Shown in pieces: positions 44,300 through 54,131 of a stretch of DNA of 64,000 nt (position 1 is its first letter; each line of letters opens with the position of its first letter). The notes beneath the pieces were generated by a model that saw only the letters and a list, made by a program, of their open reading frames with translations, searched no databases and was not told where the DNA came from. Origin of the DNA: G963662605 sp963662605 (lineage in GTDB: Bacteria; Bacteroidota; Ignavibacteria; Ignavibacteriales; Ignavibacteriaceae). Location: NCBI GenBank assembly GCA_963662605.1, contig OY759785.1, positions 1,736,001 to 1,800,000 on the forward strand, given 5' to 3'. Both the position numbers and the translations under genes were made by a program.

Positions 44300-46159
44300 A
44301 TGGGAAAAATTCAAATACTCCCTGATAATCTGGCTAATAAAATTGCTGCGGGTGAGGTCGTTCAACGCCCTGAATCCGTAGTAAAAGAACTATTAGAGAA
44401 TTCCATTGATGCCAACTCTACGGTTATTGAGCTATTCATTAAACGCGCAGGGAAGGGGCTGATTCAAGTAATTGATAATGGTGACGGCATGACCGAAGAA
44501 GATGCCGTCCTGAGCATTCAGAAGCACGCTACGAGCAAAATTTATTCGTATGAGGATCTGGAAGCCATTAAGACTTTGGGCTTTCGTGGTGAGGCTCTCA
44601 GTTCTATCGCCTCGGTAAGCCAGCTTGAAATCAAAACCGAAACAAAGAATGATGAATTCGGTACTATCCTGCGGGTTGAGGATGATAATTCCGTTCATAT
44701 TGAAAAGGGTTCATTCCCTAAAGGGACATCGGTTCAGATAAAAAATCTTTTTTTTAATACTCCGGCAAGAAGAAACTTTCTTAAAACAGATACGACCGAA
44801 CTCAAACACATTGTTGATACATTTAACAAAACAGCGCTCTCGCACCATGAAATTACGTTCAAACTTTTCATGGATGATGATCTGGTATTGGATTATGCAG
44901 CGGGCACTATTGACGATCGCCTTAAACAGGTGTTCGGTGAGCCGATATTCAATGCACTCGTATATATCGAAGAAAAAACGGAATTGATTTCAGCATATGG
45001 ATATATCGGCAAGCCTTCGTTACTAAAGCGCAACAAGGGCGATCAGTATGTTTTCATAAACGGACGTTTTGTTCAGAGCAAGCAAATTAACCACGCGGTA
45101 TTTACAGCTTATGAAAATATTCTGGAAAAAGGAGATTATCCGTTCTTCGTTTTTTTTCTGGAACTTGATCCCGGAAAGATTGACATAAATGTTCATCCTT
45201 CGAAACTGGAAGTCCGTTTTGAAAATGAAAAAGATATTTATTCATTCATTCTTGCCGTTGTTAAAAAAGGTTTGTCATCCTACGACCTCGTTCCGAATTT
45301 AGCATTGAACGCGCCTTCGGATGATTTTTCCGTTACTTCGTCATTCAAGCCAGGTGTGCCGGTCAATAGAAGTGATTTTAGTGATCGCCCATCGCCGCGG
45401 CCGATACCGCAAGTGAGGATTTCCGAGAGGGAGATTGATGCCGTATTTAGTTCAGTCGAACAAAATATTGACAGGAAATCATCGCCGATGCCTGAAAACC
45501 TGCCGTTTGATTTCCCATCACAAACCGGCCTTCCTCAAACTGCGACATCATTGGGGACAACCATTGATGCAAGCAACACTCCCCAACAGGATGCGTTTCT
45601 TGTGCAATTGCAAAACAGGTACATCATCACGCCGATTAAATCTGGTTTGATGATTATTGATCAACATGTTGCCCATGAAAGAATTTTATACGAAAAAGCG
45701 CTGAGCCTTTTTGAATCCAATATTCCGCTGTCACAGCAGCTTCTGTTCCCGAAAACCGTGCAGGTAAATCCGGGTGTATATCTTACGCTCAAAGAGTTGC
45801 TGCCGTATCTCACGAAACTGGGATTTGAACTCAAATTTTTCAGTAAAAATTCCGTAGTAATTGAAGGTGTGCCGCAGGAATTGACAACCGGTGAGGAAGA
45901 AAAAATCCTTATGGAGATTGTTGATGAATATATCTACAATCAGAAAGTCCGCAAAATTCTTGACGATAAAGACAATATCGCGAAATCATTCTCGTGCAGG
46001 AGCGCTATTAAATCAGGCAATAAACTTACGGAAAAGGAAATGCGTCTTTTAATTGATAGTCTGTTTGCTACAAGTATGCCATATGTTTGCCCGCACGGCA
46101 GGCCGGTCGTGCTGAAGATTTCGATGGATGAGTTTGATAAACGTTTCGGCAGAACTTGA
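44300..46159 (+). CDS. mutL: DNA mismatch repair protein MutL
   Basis: 619 residues. The GHKL ATPase motifs are intact: ELLENSIDAN, DNGDGM and LGFRGEALSSIASV. The DNA-binding transducer carries YVFINGRFV and KIDINVHPSKLEVRF. A variable linker (~340-430) precedes the dimerisation domain, which contains DQHVAHERILYEKAL, matching the DQHAxxERxxYE endonuclease metal motif; with CxxH-type ACPHGRP-like CPHGRP at the end, this is probably a nicking-type MutL. It follows folA by 38 bp. Confidence 0.96.
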   Translation: MGKIQILPDNLANKIAAGEVVQRPESVVKELLENSIDANSTVIELFIKRAGKGLIQVIDNGDGMTEEDAVLSIQKHATSKIYSYEDLEAIKTLGFRGEALSSIASVSQLEIKTETKNDEFGTILRVEDDNSVHIEKGSFPKGTSVQIKNLFFNTPARRNFLKTDTTELKHIVDTFNKTALSHHEITFKLFMDDDLVLDYAAGTIDDRLKQVFGEPIFNALVYIEEKTELISAYGYIGKPSLLKRNKGDQYVFINGRFVQSKQINHAVFTAYENILEKGDYPFFVFFLELDPGKIDINVHPSKLEVRFENEKDIYSFILAVVKKGLSSYDLVPNLALNAPSDDFSVTSSFKPGVPVNRSDFSDRPSPRPIPQVRISEREIDAVFSSVEQNIDRKSSPMPENLPFDFPSQTGLPQTATSLGTTIDASNTPQQDAFLVQLQNRYIITPIKSGLMIIDQHVAHERILYEKALSLFESNIPLSQQLLFPKTVQVNPGVYLTLKELLPYLTKLGFELKFFSKNSVVIEGVPQELTTGEEEKILMEIVDEYIYNQKVRKILDDKDNIAKSFSCRSAIKSGNKLTEKEMRLLIDSLFATSMPYVCPHGRPVVLKISMDEFDKRFGRT

Positions 46160-46204
46160 GCGGACGGAAATCATATAGCTTACTAAAGATGTATCAAAGA
46201 ATGT

Positions 46205-47422
46205 ATGGATAGTATCATTTTAATTATACTCGTATTGTTAAGTGCTTTCTTCTCGGCATCCGAGACTGCTTTCGTTATGGTTAACAAGCTCAAGATAGAG
46301 ATTAAAGCGCGGAAAAATGATCTTTCGGCAAAGTACATCCTTTATTTTTTCAAACATCCGGAATCATTCTATTCCACTATACTTTTGAGTAACACAGTAG
46401 TTAACTTGACCTTCGCTTCCATGAGCACCATCCTTTTGTATCAGAATTTTCATCTTGAAGAAATTGCCATCGTTGCCATATCAACATCCGTCATCTTGCT
46501 TTTCGGGGAGATAATTCCGAAGTCAATTTCCAGAGAGAACGCTGATGTTATCTGTATGCTTTCCATCATTCCGATCAGGTGGTTGAGTAAAATCCTTTTC
46601 CCGGTTATAAAAATTACATCTTATATTGCTCAGATTCTGACAGGTTCTAAAAAACTCAAAGAAGAAGCATATATGCGAAGTTATGACAGTGAGGATATTA
46701 AGGAGTTGATTAAGGAAAGCGAAAAGGAGGGCGGTGTTACCAAAAAAGAAAGCATCCTTATCGGCAAAGTACTTCAACTCAAAGATCAGCAGGTATATGA
46801 AGCGATGCGCCCGCGTATAGAAGTAATCGGTATCGAGATTACCGCAAGCATTGCTGAAGCCATGAACGTGTTTATCGAGTCGGGTTTTTCCGTGCTGCCG
46901 GTTTATGATGAAAATCTTGACCACATCAAGGGTATTATTAAAGCACACGATCTTTTTGCGAATCCGACGAGTATCGGACAGATCATGCGGGAAGTCCCGT
47001 TTGTTCCGGAGGCAAGAAAAAGTATTGATATGCTGAATGACTTTCTTAATCAGAAAGTATCATTCGCCGTTGTGGTTGATGAGTTTGGCGGAACAGCCGG
47101 TATTGTTACGATGGAAGATATTATGGAAGAACTCTTCGGCGAAATTAAAGACGAGTATGATATTGAGGAAGATATTTGCCGGAAAATTGATGAAACCACA
47201 TTTATCATCAGCGGAAAAATCGAAATTGATTACATCAACGAACATTTCGGTTTGAAAATTCCGGTAGGCGAATATGGAACAATTTCGGGGTTCATCACGG
47301 CACATATCGGAAGAATACCGGATAAAAATGAGGAAATAAAAATCCACCAATTTCAGTTTAATATTATCAGGGCGACAAATGTTAAAATTGAATTGGTAAA
47401 GATGCTCGTAAAAAAGGATTAG
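46205..47422 (+). CDS. CNNM/CorC-HlyC family protein (DUF21 and CBS domains)
   Basis: 405 residues: an N-terminal DUF21 membrane domain (~1-185; LVLLSAFFSASETAFVMVNK and LFGEIIPKSISREN), a CBS-domain pair (~200-320; MRPRIEVIGIEI, FAVVVDEFGGTAGIVTMEDI) and a C-terminal CorC/HlyC domain (~330-400). Family members are Mg2+/Co2+ efflux-associated transporters; in Bacteroidetes a member (GldE) sits in gliding clusters, but nothing here links it to gliding. It ends four bases into the convergent EamA gene. Confidence 0.92.
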   Translation: MDSIILIILVLLSAFFSASETAFVMVNKLKIEIKARKNDLSAKYILYFFKHPESFYSTILLSNTVVNLTFASMSTILLYQNFHLEEIAIVAISTSVILLFGEIIPKSISRENADVICMLSIIPIRWLSKILFPVIKITSYIAQILTGSKKLKEEAYMRSYDSEDIKELIKESEKEGGVTKKESILIGKVLQLKDQQVYEAMRPRIEVIGIEITASIAEAMNVFIESGFSVLPVYDENLDHIKGIIKAHDLFANPTSIGQIMREVPFVPEARKSIDMLNDFLNQKVSFAVVVDEFGGTAGIVTMEDIMEELFGEIKDEYDIEEDICRKIDETTFIISGKIEIDYINEHFGLKIPVGEYGTISGFITAHIGRIPDKNEEIKIHQFQFNIIRATNVKIELVKMLVKKD

Positions 47423-48276
47423 GCTGTTTGTCTTCGTTCAAGGATATATGAGCGGAGTGAAATGGTTATCAGAATTACCACACCGCCTAATACCGCAAAT
47501 GGTGTAGGCTGCTCTCCATATCCGATAAATACCCAGATAGGATTTAGCACCGGTTCAATGATGGAAATCAAAGAAGCCTCTATCGCCTCCACTTTCTTTA
47601 ATCCATAACTGAATAAGGCGTATGCTATTCCAATCTGTACGATTCCAAGAAAAGCGATCATGCCGATAGTGGACAGACTCAAAGTTGAAACTCTTGCTAT
47701 GTGCGGCGAACAAAAGAGAAGAACAATAATATTACCCCAGAAAATAGCGGCCTCCTGATGATCGTCTTTAGTCTTTCTCATGCTCAGTAGAAACCCTGCA
47801 AAAGCGACTCCAGACAACAAAGCAAGAATATTCCCCAGCATATTACCCGCGGATACTTTTCCGACGAAAAATAATCCCATTCCGACGAATGTGATAATTA
47901 TCGTCAGGACGTTAATTCGGCGCAGTTTGGTTTTTAGCAGGAGTGGTTCGAGTAACAAGACATAAATCGGTGCCGTGTACTGGAGAAATATCGCGTTGGC
48001 GGCAGTCGTCATTTTAGTCGCCAAAACAAAGAGTATAAGAATTCCCGAGTAACATATGCCGCTGATAAGAATCAGCGTGTTAAAATGAAAACATTTTTTA
48101 CGGTATAAAGCAAAAAATGTGGCCGCTGCAAAGATACTCCGGATGCCGGATAATTGCAGTGCTTCAAGCGGTATAAGCTTAATAAGCAGTCCGCCGGTGC
48201 TCCAGAGAAGGGCAGCGACAACGATTGCAAATAACCCTCTGCGGTGCTCGGGAATTTCAATTCTTGCTGCGGTCAA
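47419..48276 (-). CDS. EamA/DMT-family transporter
   Basis: About 285 residues with ten membrane helices in two EamA halves (AIVVAALLWSTGGLLIKLIP in the first; NILALLSGVAFAGFLLSMRK and SLISIIEPVLNPIWVFIGYGE in the second). These drug/metabolite exporters move amino acids, nucleosides or other small molecules; substrate unknown. There is no ATG near the start. I place it at the TTG (48276) that overlaps the phosphoesterase stop as TTGA; an in-frame TTG at 48291 is the alternative. Confidence 0.88.
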   Translation of the reverse strand: MTAARIEIPEHRRGLFAIVVAALLWSTGGLLIKLIPLEALQLSGIRSIFAAATFFALYRKKCFHFNTLILISGICYSGILILFVLATKMTTAANAIFLQYTAPIYVLLLEPLLLKTKLRRINVLTIIITFVGMGLFFVGKVSAGNMLGNILALLSGVAFAGFLLSMRKTKDDHQEAAIFWGNIIVLLFCSPHIARVSTLSLSTIGMIAFLGIVQIGIAYALFSYGLKKVEAIEASLISIIEPVLNPIWVFIGYGEQPTPFAVLGGVVILITISLRSYILERRQTA

Positions 48277-49409
48277 TTTACCGGCTCGCAAAATGTAACG
48301 TTGAAAATAATCACTTCCGAATCACTGCCGATTCTTATGGGCGGACCCCAAGTCCCTGCACCGGAGGATACATAATATTTTGTGGTGCTTTTTTCTTTAT
48401 ATCCCCAGCTGACTTCATATACCATTTTCGTGATGAAGTTAAAAGGGAACATCTGTCCGTGATGCGTGTGTCCGGATAACTGTAAGGCGATACCTTCTTT
48501 TTCGGCTTCCTCTAAATGGAACGGCTGGTGATCTAAAAGAATGACCGGCAGATTCTCACTTGCTTTTGCTCTTAGTTCAGAAAGCTGTTTTCTGGTTTTT
48601 CTACTGTCATCACGTCCAATGATCTGAAAGAGATTAGGTATAGTAACGATACTGTCACTTAATACGTGAACATTGTTTTTCGTCAGAAACGAAAAGGTAT
48701 CTTCTTTGCCTGTAATGTATTCATGGTTACCGGGGCAGGTGTACATTCCAAGCGGAGCATAAAATTCATGGAATTTCTTATCCATACCTATCCGATGCAG
48801 CTGATTGGAACGGTCATCAACAATATCACCGCCCATGAGAATAATATCGGGCTTTTCTTCTTGCGAAACCAGGATAACTTTATCTAAAACCCGTCCGTCA
48901 TTGACCGGTGTTGCATGCAGATCCGAGAAATACATGATCTTGACTGTTTTACCCGCGTTTACTGAGCTGGGAATGGAGAGGTTAATATACTTTGTTTTTA
49001 TATTCTGCGCGTTGAAAAACCCGTAGAGAATCAGACCGGCAACAAGAACTATCCACAAGGCAAATAAAACATTCGCCGGAATAACGGGCAGAGAATTGGT
49101 ATTGTGGCTGAGATAACGGACAATCCAGCGAGCAAACCGGTACAAATCTACTGCCACGAGAAAGAGCAGAGAGTATAACAGCACGGCAAACCACAATGAT
49201 CCTATCCATAACACAATGTCGTAAAAAGTGTTGCTGTATTTCACTAAAAACATTTTTGCTGCTATATAGGCGACCGCGGCGGTAGCCATTGCAATGAGAA
49301 TGTACATGCGGAATGGTTCAAGAGATGCCGGGAGAACGGCTAAGAAACGGCGGATGACATAATAATTGCCCCATCCGTAAATGGCGAAGAAAATGAGAAA
49401 AAACCACAT
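48273..49409 (-). CDS. Membrane-anchored metallophosphoesterase
   Basis: 378 residues. Four membrane helices occupy ~1-145, then a calcineurin-type phosphoesterase domain with all blocks: YFSDLHATP, ILMGGDIVDDRS, PGNHEYITG and LSGHTHHGQMFP. The family (YkuE/YaeI-like) hydrolyses phosphoesters at the outer face of the membrane; some act on UDP-diacylglucosamine or cyclic nucleotides, so the substrate is open. Its stop overlaps the EamA start and both are read on the minus strand, a probable two-gene operon. Confidence 0.9.
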   Translation of the reverse strand: MWFFLIFFAIYGWGNYYVIRRFLAVLPASLEPFRMYILIAMATAAVAYIAAKMFLVKYSNTFYDIVLWIGSLWFAVLLYSLLFLVAVDLYRFARWIVRYLSHNTNSLPVIPANVLFALWIVLVAGLILYGFFNAQNIKTKYINLSIPSSVNAGKTVKIMYFSDLHATPVNDGRVLDKVILVSQEEKPDIILMGGDIVDDRSNQLHRIGMDKKFHEFYAPLGMYTCPGNHEYITGKEDTFSFLTKNNVHVLSDSIVTIPNLFQIIGRDDSRKTRKQLSELRAKASENLPVILLDHQPFHLEEAEKEGIALQLSGHTHHGQMFPFNFITKMVYEVSWGYKEKSTTKYYVSSGAGTWGPPIRIGSDSEVIIFNVTFCEPVN

Positions 49410-49460
49410 AAAGAAAAACTAATCCGAATTATAAAACCCAAATATACGGATAAAAAAGAA

Positions 49461-49492
49461 AAAGGCTGTCCCGCTTTCGGGGGACAGCCTTT
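49461..49492 (-). terminator. Terminator of the PEGA lipoprotein gene
   Basis: A perfect 12-base stem AAAGGCTGTCCC / GGGACAGCCTTT with an eight-base loop. On the minus strand it follows the lipoprotein stop and continues into a T-rich tract. The GGCTGTC/GACAGCC arms are the same as the ends of the dispersed repeats at 10218 and 55960. Confidence 0.85.
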
Positions 49493-49513
49493 GAAAAACT
49501 TCAAGAAAGCGAA

Positions 49514-50281
49514 TTAAAATTCGTAGCTTCCTGATGTTGTGTTATATATCCAATAAAGCTCAACCCAATTCTTGCTTGTTGTACCGTCAACACCCTGATT
49601 GCTGAGGATTACTTTTGAGTAGTGGTTGTCATTATCATAAACAACAAAACTCTTGTGGGCGCTTAAACTTAACGTCTTTGACCAGCTTCCGCTGCCATAA
49701 GCAGTAACATTACCGATTTTCAAAGACGCATCACTTGAGGCAAGGAAATAGCTATCTCTGGTGAAGTTAGTCAATTTAACCGGTGAAGCAACAGAATCGC
49801 CCGCTGTAGAGGTACCGTCTAACAAATACAAATCAACATAACTGTCATTGGCGTTTGAACTGATACCATATGCAGTTCCGTTTCTCAGGCACAATCCACT
49901 CGGATGTGATGAAGATGGATCTGATTTAACCCAGATACGAACTGGTCCGAAAATTGAATAAACGCTGCTTGTCATGGTTTTTGTTGCAAGCGTATCAATT
50001 TTGCTGGCTGTTGTTGTAACATTGATAGCCAGATCATTGTAATTTGTACTCTTCAAAGTAATTGTGTGTGCACCAGCCGACAAAGTGTCAATCAAAGCCG
50101 GTGTTGTATAGCTTGTTGATTTACCGTCAACAACAATCGCAACTCCAGCAGGTATCGAAGTTACATATGCACCTTGCTTGGTTGTTTCAACAGGATTCGT
50201 TGTAGTGTCGTCACCGCATCCTACGGTAAACAAACTAACGAAGGTTAATAAGAATAAACTTAAAAGAATTTGCTTTTTCAT
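49514..50281 (-). CDS. PEGA-domain lipoprotein
   Basis: 255 residues with lipobox FTVGC near residue 21 followed by GDDTTTNP, a typical outer-membrane lipoprotein linker. Residues ~35-105 form a PEGA domain (GAYVTSIPAGVAIVVDGK, TTPALIDTLSAGAHTITLKS), a surface beta domain derived from S-layer-type proteins. The remaining ~150 residues are beta-rich and unrecognised. I use ATG 50281, which has AAGGA upstream, over a start five codons earlier. It is transcribed alone, with its own terminator. Confidence 0.85.
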   Translation of the reverse strand: MKKQILLSLFLLTFVSLFTVGCGDDTTTNPVETTKQGAYVTSIPAGVAIVVDGKSTSYTTPALIDTLSAGAHTITLKSTNYNDLAINVTTTASKIDTLATKTMTSSVYSIFGPVRIWVKSDPSSSHPSGLCLRNGTAYGISSNANDSYVDLYLLDGTSTAGDSVASPVKLTNFTRDSYFLASSDASLKIGNVTAYGSGSWSKTLSLSAHKSFVVYDNDNHYSKVILSNQGVDGTTSKNWVELYWIYNTTSGSYEF

Positions 50282-50497
50282 TGAGTGTCCTTTCATTTAT
50301 AGAATATGAGTCCTGATTTTCAAATTATACTAAAACGGAATTATTTAGCTCCACTGATTCTGAATTTGACAAACTTAATTTCAAATATACGAAATAAAAA
50401 TTAACTTTACAGAAATTGCTTAAACCCATATGATAAATATCACGCGGATTTGCTGCCGTTTCTTGCTTTTTCACTCTTTTCGTGGCATATTTAAAGT

Positions 50498-51325
50498 ATG
50501 AATAAAGATTTTATCTTCTATACGGTTGAACAGAACAAAATTCGGGCAACGGTGTATGGTTATAAGAACCTGCCTAAACAACCATTGCTGATTTTCGTTC
50601 ATGGCTTCAAAGGATTTAAGGATTGGGGTTTTATCCCATATCTTGGTGAGTTCTTTGCTTATCACGGGTTTTGCGTTCTTACATTCAATTTTTCACATAA
50701 CGGTATCGGTAAAAAAGCAGGTGAATTCACCGAGCTTGAAAAATTTGCCGATAATACGGTAAGCCTTGAACTAAGTGAATTAGAGCAGATCATTGAAGCA
50801 TATCAGTTTGCCTACTTCGGGAGGCCTTCGGATAAAGGTATATATTTATTAGGTCATAGTCTCGGCGGCGGATTGGCAATTCTGGCTGCAAGTCAGATTG
50901 AAGAAGTGACCGGTATAATTACATGGAATGCGGTTTCGCATTTTGACAGATATACCGAACACCAGAAGGAGGAATGGCGGAAGAAAGGTTCTCTGGATAT
51001 AATAAACACCAGAACGAATCAGGTAATGCCGATGAACGTCTCATACCTTGACGATCTTGAAGAAAATGAAGATGTCCTCGACGTTGAGAAGGCTGTTCCA
51101 CATATTCATAAACCTTTTCTTATTATTCATGGCGAGCAGGATCTGACCGTGCCGTTTAAGGAGGGGCAGCGTATACATGAACTGGCTGACGAAAATTTTG
51201 CCAAGTTCATTCCGGTTGAAGGCTCCGGACATACATTCGACTGTGTTCATCCTTTCGAGGGTGCCAATAAAAAGTTTGACGCGGCGGTAACCGCGACTCT
51301 GGAATTCTTGAAAAAACAAAAATAA
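50498..51325 (+). CDS. Alpha/beta hydrolase
   Basis: 275 residues of a classic alpha/beta-hydrolase: an oxyanion-hole HGFKGFKDWG, nucleophile elbow GHSLGG (Ser ~120), an acid in IIHGEQDLTVP and the catalytic His in GSGHTFDCVHPF. No signal peptide, so cytoplasmic. Such enzymes are esterases, lipases or dienelactone hydrolases; substrate cannot be read from sequence. bioY follows after ten bases with its own ribosome site, so they are probably one transcript. Confidence 0.88.
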   Translation: MNKDFIFYTVEQNKIRATVYGYKNLPKQPLLIFVHGFKGFKDWGFIPYLGEFFAYHGFCVLTFNFSHNGIGKKAGEFTELEKFADNTVSLELSELEQIIEAYQFAYFGRPSDKGIYLLGHSLGGGLAILAASQIEEVTGIITWNAVSHFDRYTEHQKEEWRKKGSLDIINTRTNQVMPMNVSYLDDLEENEDVLDVEKAVPHIHKPFLIIHGEQDLTVPFKEGQRIHELADENFAKFIPVEGSGHTFDCVHPFEGANKKFDAAVTATLEFLKKQK

Positions 51326-51335
51326 AGAGGTCACA

Positions 51336-51902
51336 ATGGTAATTCCCCAATCAGTGAAAACAAGCAAGGTTTTCACTTATGTTTCGGAATATAAAATTCA
51401 TTTTATCATATCATTTGCCGTACTTACGGCAATTTCAGCCCATGTATCAATTCCTGTTCAGCCTGTTCCTTTTACATTGCAAACATTAGTCGTGGTGCTT
51501 TCAGGCATGATACTCGGATCCCAAAAGGGAGCATATGCACAAATCTTATATTTAACATTAGGGTTAGTAGGACTCCCGGTTTTCGCCGTTAACGGAAATA
51601 TGTTAACCGGTGCTATGCGTCTTGTCGGACCGACCGGCGGATATTTATTAGCATTCCCGATTGCAGCGTATGCAGCCGGAATGATCTATGAATACCGCAA
51701 ATCATTCTTTTCTACTTTGTTTGCTTTTACCGCAGGTGAAGTGATTATCAACGTTTTCGGTATGTTGTTTCTGAATACCTTCTATGTCCACAATTTACAA
51801 AAGAGTGTTGTTATCGGAGTTTCAATTTTCTCCGTTTGGACATTGGCGAAAATCGTCATCGGTACAGGAATTGTAAGAGCATACACGCAGCACAAAAAGT
51901 AA
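51336..51902 (+). CDS. bioY: Biotin transporter substrate-binding subunit BioY
   Basis: 188 residues with six membrane helices. The family signature is clear: ISAHVSIPVQPVPFTLQTLV, MILGSQKGAYAQILYLTLGL, GLPVFA and GPTGGYLLAFPIAA. BioY is the S-component that binds biotin; it works alone at low rate or with an ECF energy-coupling module, none of which is in this window. The gene has AGAGG just upstream of its ATG and sits ten bases after the hydrolase. No biotin operator could be identified. Confidence 0.95.
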   Translation: MVIPQSVKTSKVFTYVSEYKIHFIISFAVLTAISAHVSIPVQPVPFTLQTLVVVLSGMILGSQKGAYAQILYLTLGLVGLPVFAVNGNMLTGAMRLVGPTGGYLLAFPIAAYAAGMIYEYRKSFFSTLFAFTAGEVIINVFGMLFLNTFYVHNLQKSVVIGVSIFSVWTLAKIVIGTGIVRAYTQHKK

Positions 51903-51924
51903 TCTTAGAAATTAAACGTTTGAA

Positions 51925-53862
51925 ATGAAAGCAATAGCCTGTACTATACTTCTTGTTACAGGATTATCCATCTTCTTTTTTAATTGTTACCGGGTTATTG
52001 CTTTCCTAAAACGTACCAGACCGGAAAACCGCTTTTCAAACATACCTCAACGCCTTAAAAACGTCCTCGCTATTGCATTCGGCCAGAAGAAAATTTTGCA
52101 GCAGCCCATCGCCGGACTGATTCACTTTTGTATTTTCTGGGGATTCATCTTCTTTTTACTTTCTATTTGCGAATCAATCGTTCAGGCATATTCGGAAAAT
52201 TTCATTCTTGGCGGCGATTCAGTAATTGCCCGGATAGCTGCTAATGTTCAGGATGTCTTTGTTTTGTTCGTTGTAGCTGCTGTTATCGCTGCACTCTTAC
52301 GTCGCTATATCCTGAGAATACCACGTTTGCAGAAAACAAGATCGGGGCATACATATGAAGCTGCCATCATACTTTTAATGATTCTGGTGATTATGCTAAC
52401 GTTGACCGGCCAGAGCCTGACCAATCCGGCTGCATCATCGCATCATACGATTCTTATATCTCTGTTTGGAAAACAGGGGTGGGGGACAATGACTTATACG
52501 CATGAATTGTTCTGGTGGACTCATCTTATAACAATATTTGTATTCCTCAATTATTTACCCTATTCAAAACATTTTCATATCGTTACCTCAATTCCTAATG
52601 TTTATTTTGCAAAGTTGGAATCATCTGCACGTGAACTGAAAGTTGTTGATTTTGATAGCGAAGAACAAAGCTTCGGAGCCGCGGATGTCACCGATTTAAC
52701 ATGGAAGCAGGTGCTTGACGGATATTCGTGTACGGAATGCGGCAGGTGCGATGAAGTTTGTCCTGCTGTAGCTGCCGGAAAATCACTCTCGCCGCGAAAA
52801 ATTATGATGGATATTCGCAGCCGGTCAATTGAATTGAGTACAGGTAAAGCTGAGAATAATTCGTTGTTGCATAATCTTATCACGGATAATGAGATTTGGG
52901 AATGCACAACCTGCAGATCATGCCAGAACTCCTGTCCGGTTATGATTGAGCATTTGGATACGGTAATAGATTTGCGCAGAAATCTTGTTTTAACGGAATC
53001 TGTATTTCCTGTTGAATTACAAAATATATTCAAAAATCTGGAAGTTAGTGGAAATCCTTGGGGATTTAGTTCATATGATAGGGCAAGATGGGCAGAAGGG
53101 ATGCAGATTCCTTTAGTGGCCAATAATCCCAATCATGAATTTTTATTTTGGGTGGGTTGTACGGGGTCGTATGATTCACGTGCAATGAAAGTGACGAAAG
53201 CTTTTAGCGAAATAATGCAAGTCGGCGGAATTGATTTCGCAATTCTCGGCAGTGAAGAATCGTGCAATGGTGATATTGCTAAGAGAACAGGGAATGAATA
53301 TTTGTCCCAGGAATTGATTTCAAAGAATTTACAGCTATTTAAAAAGTACGGAATTAATAAAATTATCACGACTTGTCCCCACTGTTTTAATTCATTAAAA
53401 ACGGATTTTCATCAGTCCGGCGGTGACTTTGAGGTGCACTTTTATACCGAAATCCTCGAAAATCTTCTAAAAACGGCGAAAATTAAATTAAAAAAATCAA
53501 ATAATCATTTGATTACATATCATGATTCTTGTTATATTGGAAAGTATTATAATATTTTTGATGTACCGAGGAACATACTGACTTCAGTTCCGGGAGTAAA
53601 AATTGCGGAAATGAGTCATAATAAGCATTCTGCAATGTGTTGTGGCGGTGGAGGTGGAATGATGTTTGTTGAAGATACAGAAGGCAGCAGAATTAATGCA
53701 CTACGTTCAAAAGAAGCGATAGATACAAAAGCATCAATTTTAGCAACTTCATGTCCTTTTTGTATGTCAATGTTGAATGATGGACTTTTGACTTGTAACA
53801 CACCGGATAATTTAGAAATTAAAGATATCGCTGAAATTATTCGGGAAAATATTATCTTATAA
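51925..53862 (+). CDS. Membrane Fe-S oxidoreductase (HdrD/GlpC-type)
   Basis: 645 residues. Residues ~1-225 carry about five membrane helices of the nitrate-reductase-gamma/cytochrome b type. A ferredoxin-like pair of 4Fe-4S motifs follows (CTECGRCDEVCP at ~272 and CTTCRSCQNSCPV), then two cysteine-rich CCG domains (~405-640; ending CHDS-type YHDSCYIGKYYNIFDVPRN and MCCGGGGGMMFVE). The order matches single-chain heterodisulfide-reductase-like proteins of aerobes and anaerobes that pass electrons between the quinone pool and soluble carriers. Physiological partner unknown; a role linked to electron-transfer flavoprotein is often proposed for such proteins. Confidence 0.88.
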   Translation: MKAIACTILLVTGLSIFFFNCYRVIAFLKRTRPENRFSNIPQRLKNVLAIAFGQKKILQQPIAGLIHFCIFWGFIFFLLSICESIVQAYSENFILGGDSVIARIAANVQDVFVLFVVAAVIAALLRRYILRIPRLQKTRSGHTYEAAIILLMILVIMLTLTGQSLTNPAASSHHTILISLFGKQGWGTMTYTHELFWWTHLITIFVFLNYLPYSKHFHIVTSIPNVYFAKLESSARELKVVDFDSEEQSFGAADVTDLTWKQVLDGYSCTECGRCDEVCPAVAAGKSLSPRKIMMDIRSRSIELSTGKAENNSLLHNLITDNEIWECTTCRSCQNSCPVMIEHLDTVIDLRRNLVLTESVFPVELQNIFKNLEVSGNPWGFSSYDRARWAEGMQIPLVANNPNHEFLFWVGCTGSYDSRAMKVTKAFSEIMQVGGIDFAILGSEESCNGDIAKRTGNEYLSQELISKNLQLFKKYGINKIITTCPHCFNSLKTDFHQSGGDFEVHFYTEILENLLKTAKIKLKKSNNHLITYHDSCYIGKYYNIFDVPRNILTSVPGVKIAEMSHNKHSAMCCGGGGGMMFVEDTEGSRINALRSKEAIDTKASILATSCPFCMSMLNDGLLTCNTPDNLEIKDIAEIIRENIIL

Positions 53863-53902
53863 ATAATTAATTAATGTTCTTATTTAACCGAAAGGATACA
53901 AC

Positions 53903-54094
53903 ATGGAAAAGTACCAGCAACTCGTTGATTTCGTTCAAAGCCTGCAGCCTGATTTTGTTAAATTCTACGAAAAAGGACAATCTGCAGCAGGAACGCGCCT
54001 TCGTAAAGGTCTCAGCGAATTGAAAAAATTGGCTCAGGACGTTCGTAATGACGTACAGACCATTAAAGCTGACAGAAAGACCCCTAAAGCGTAA
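53903..54094 (+). CDS. Histone H1-like small protein
   Basis: 63 residues, rich in Lys and Arg. The pattern FYEKGQSAAGTRLRKGLSEL followed by KKLAQDVRNDVQTIK is that of the Bacteroidetes histone-H1-like (Hc1-type) family, small DNA-compacting proteins. A ribosome site AAAGGA lies just upstream of ATG 53903. It stands between the Fe-S oxidoreductase and a CapA-like gene. DNA binding is inferred from family membership. Confidence 0.85.
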   Translation: MEKYQQLVDFVQSLQPDFVKFYEKGQSAAGTRLRKGLSELKKLAQDVRNDVQTIKADRKTPKA

Positions 54095-54131
54095 GTTTTC
54101 ATTCGCCTGTGGGATTTCATTAATAAACCAA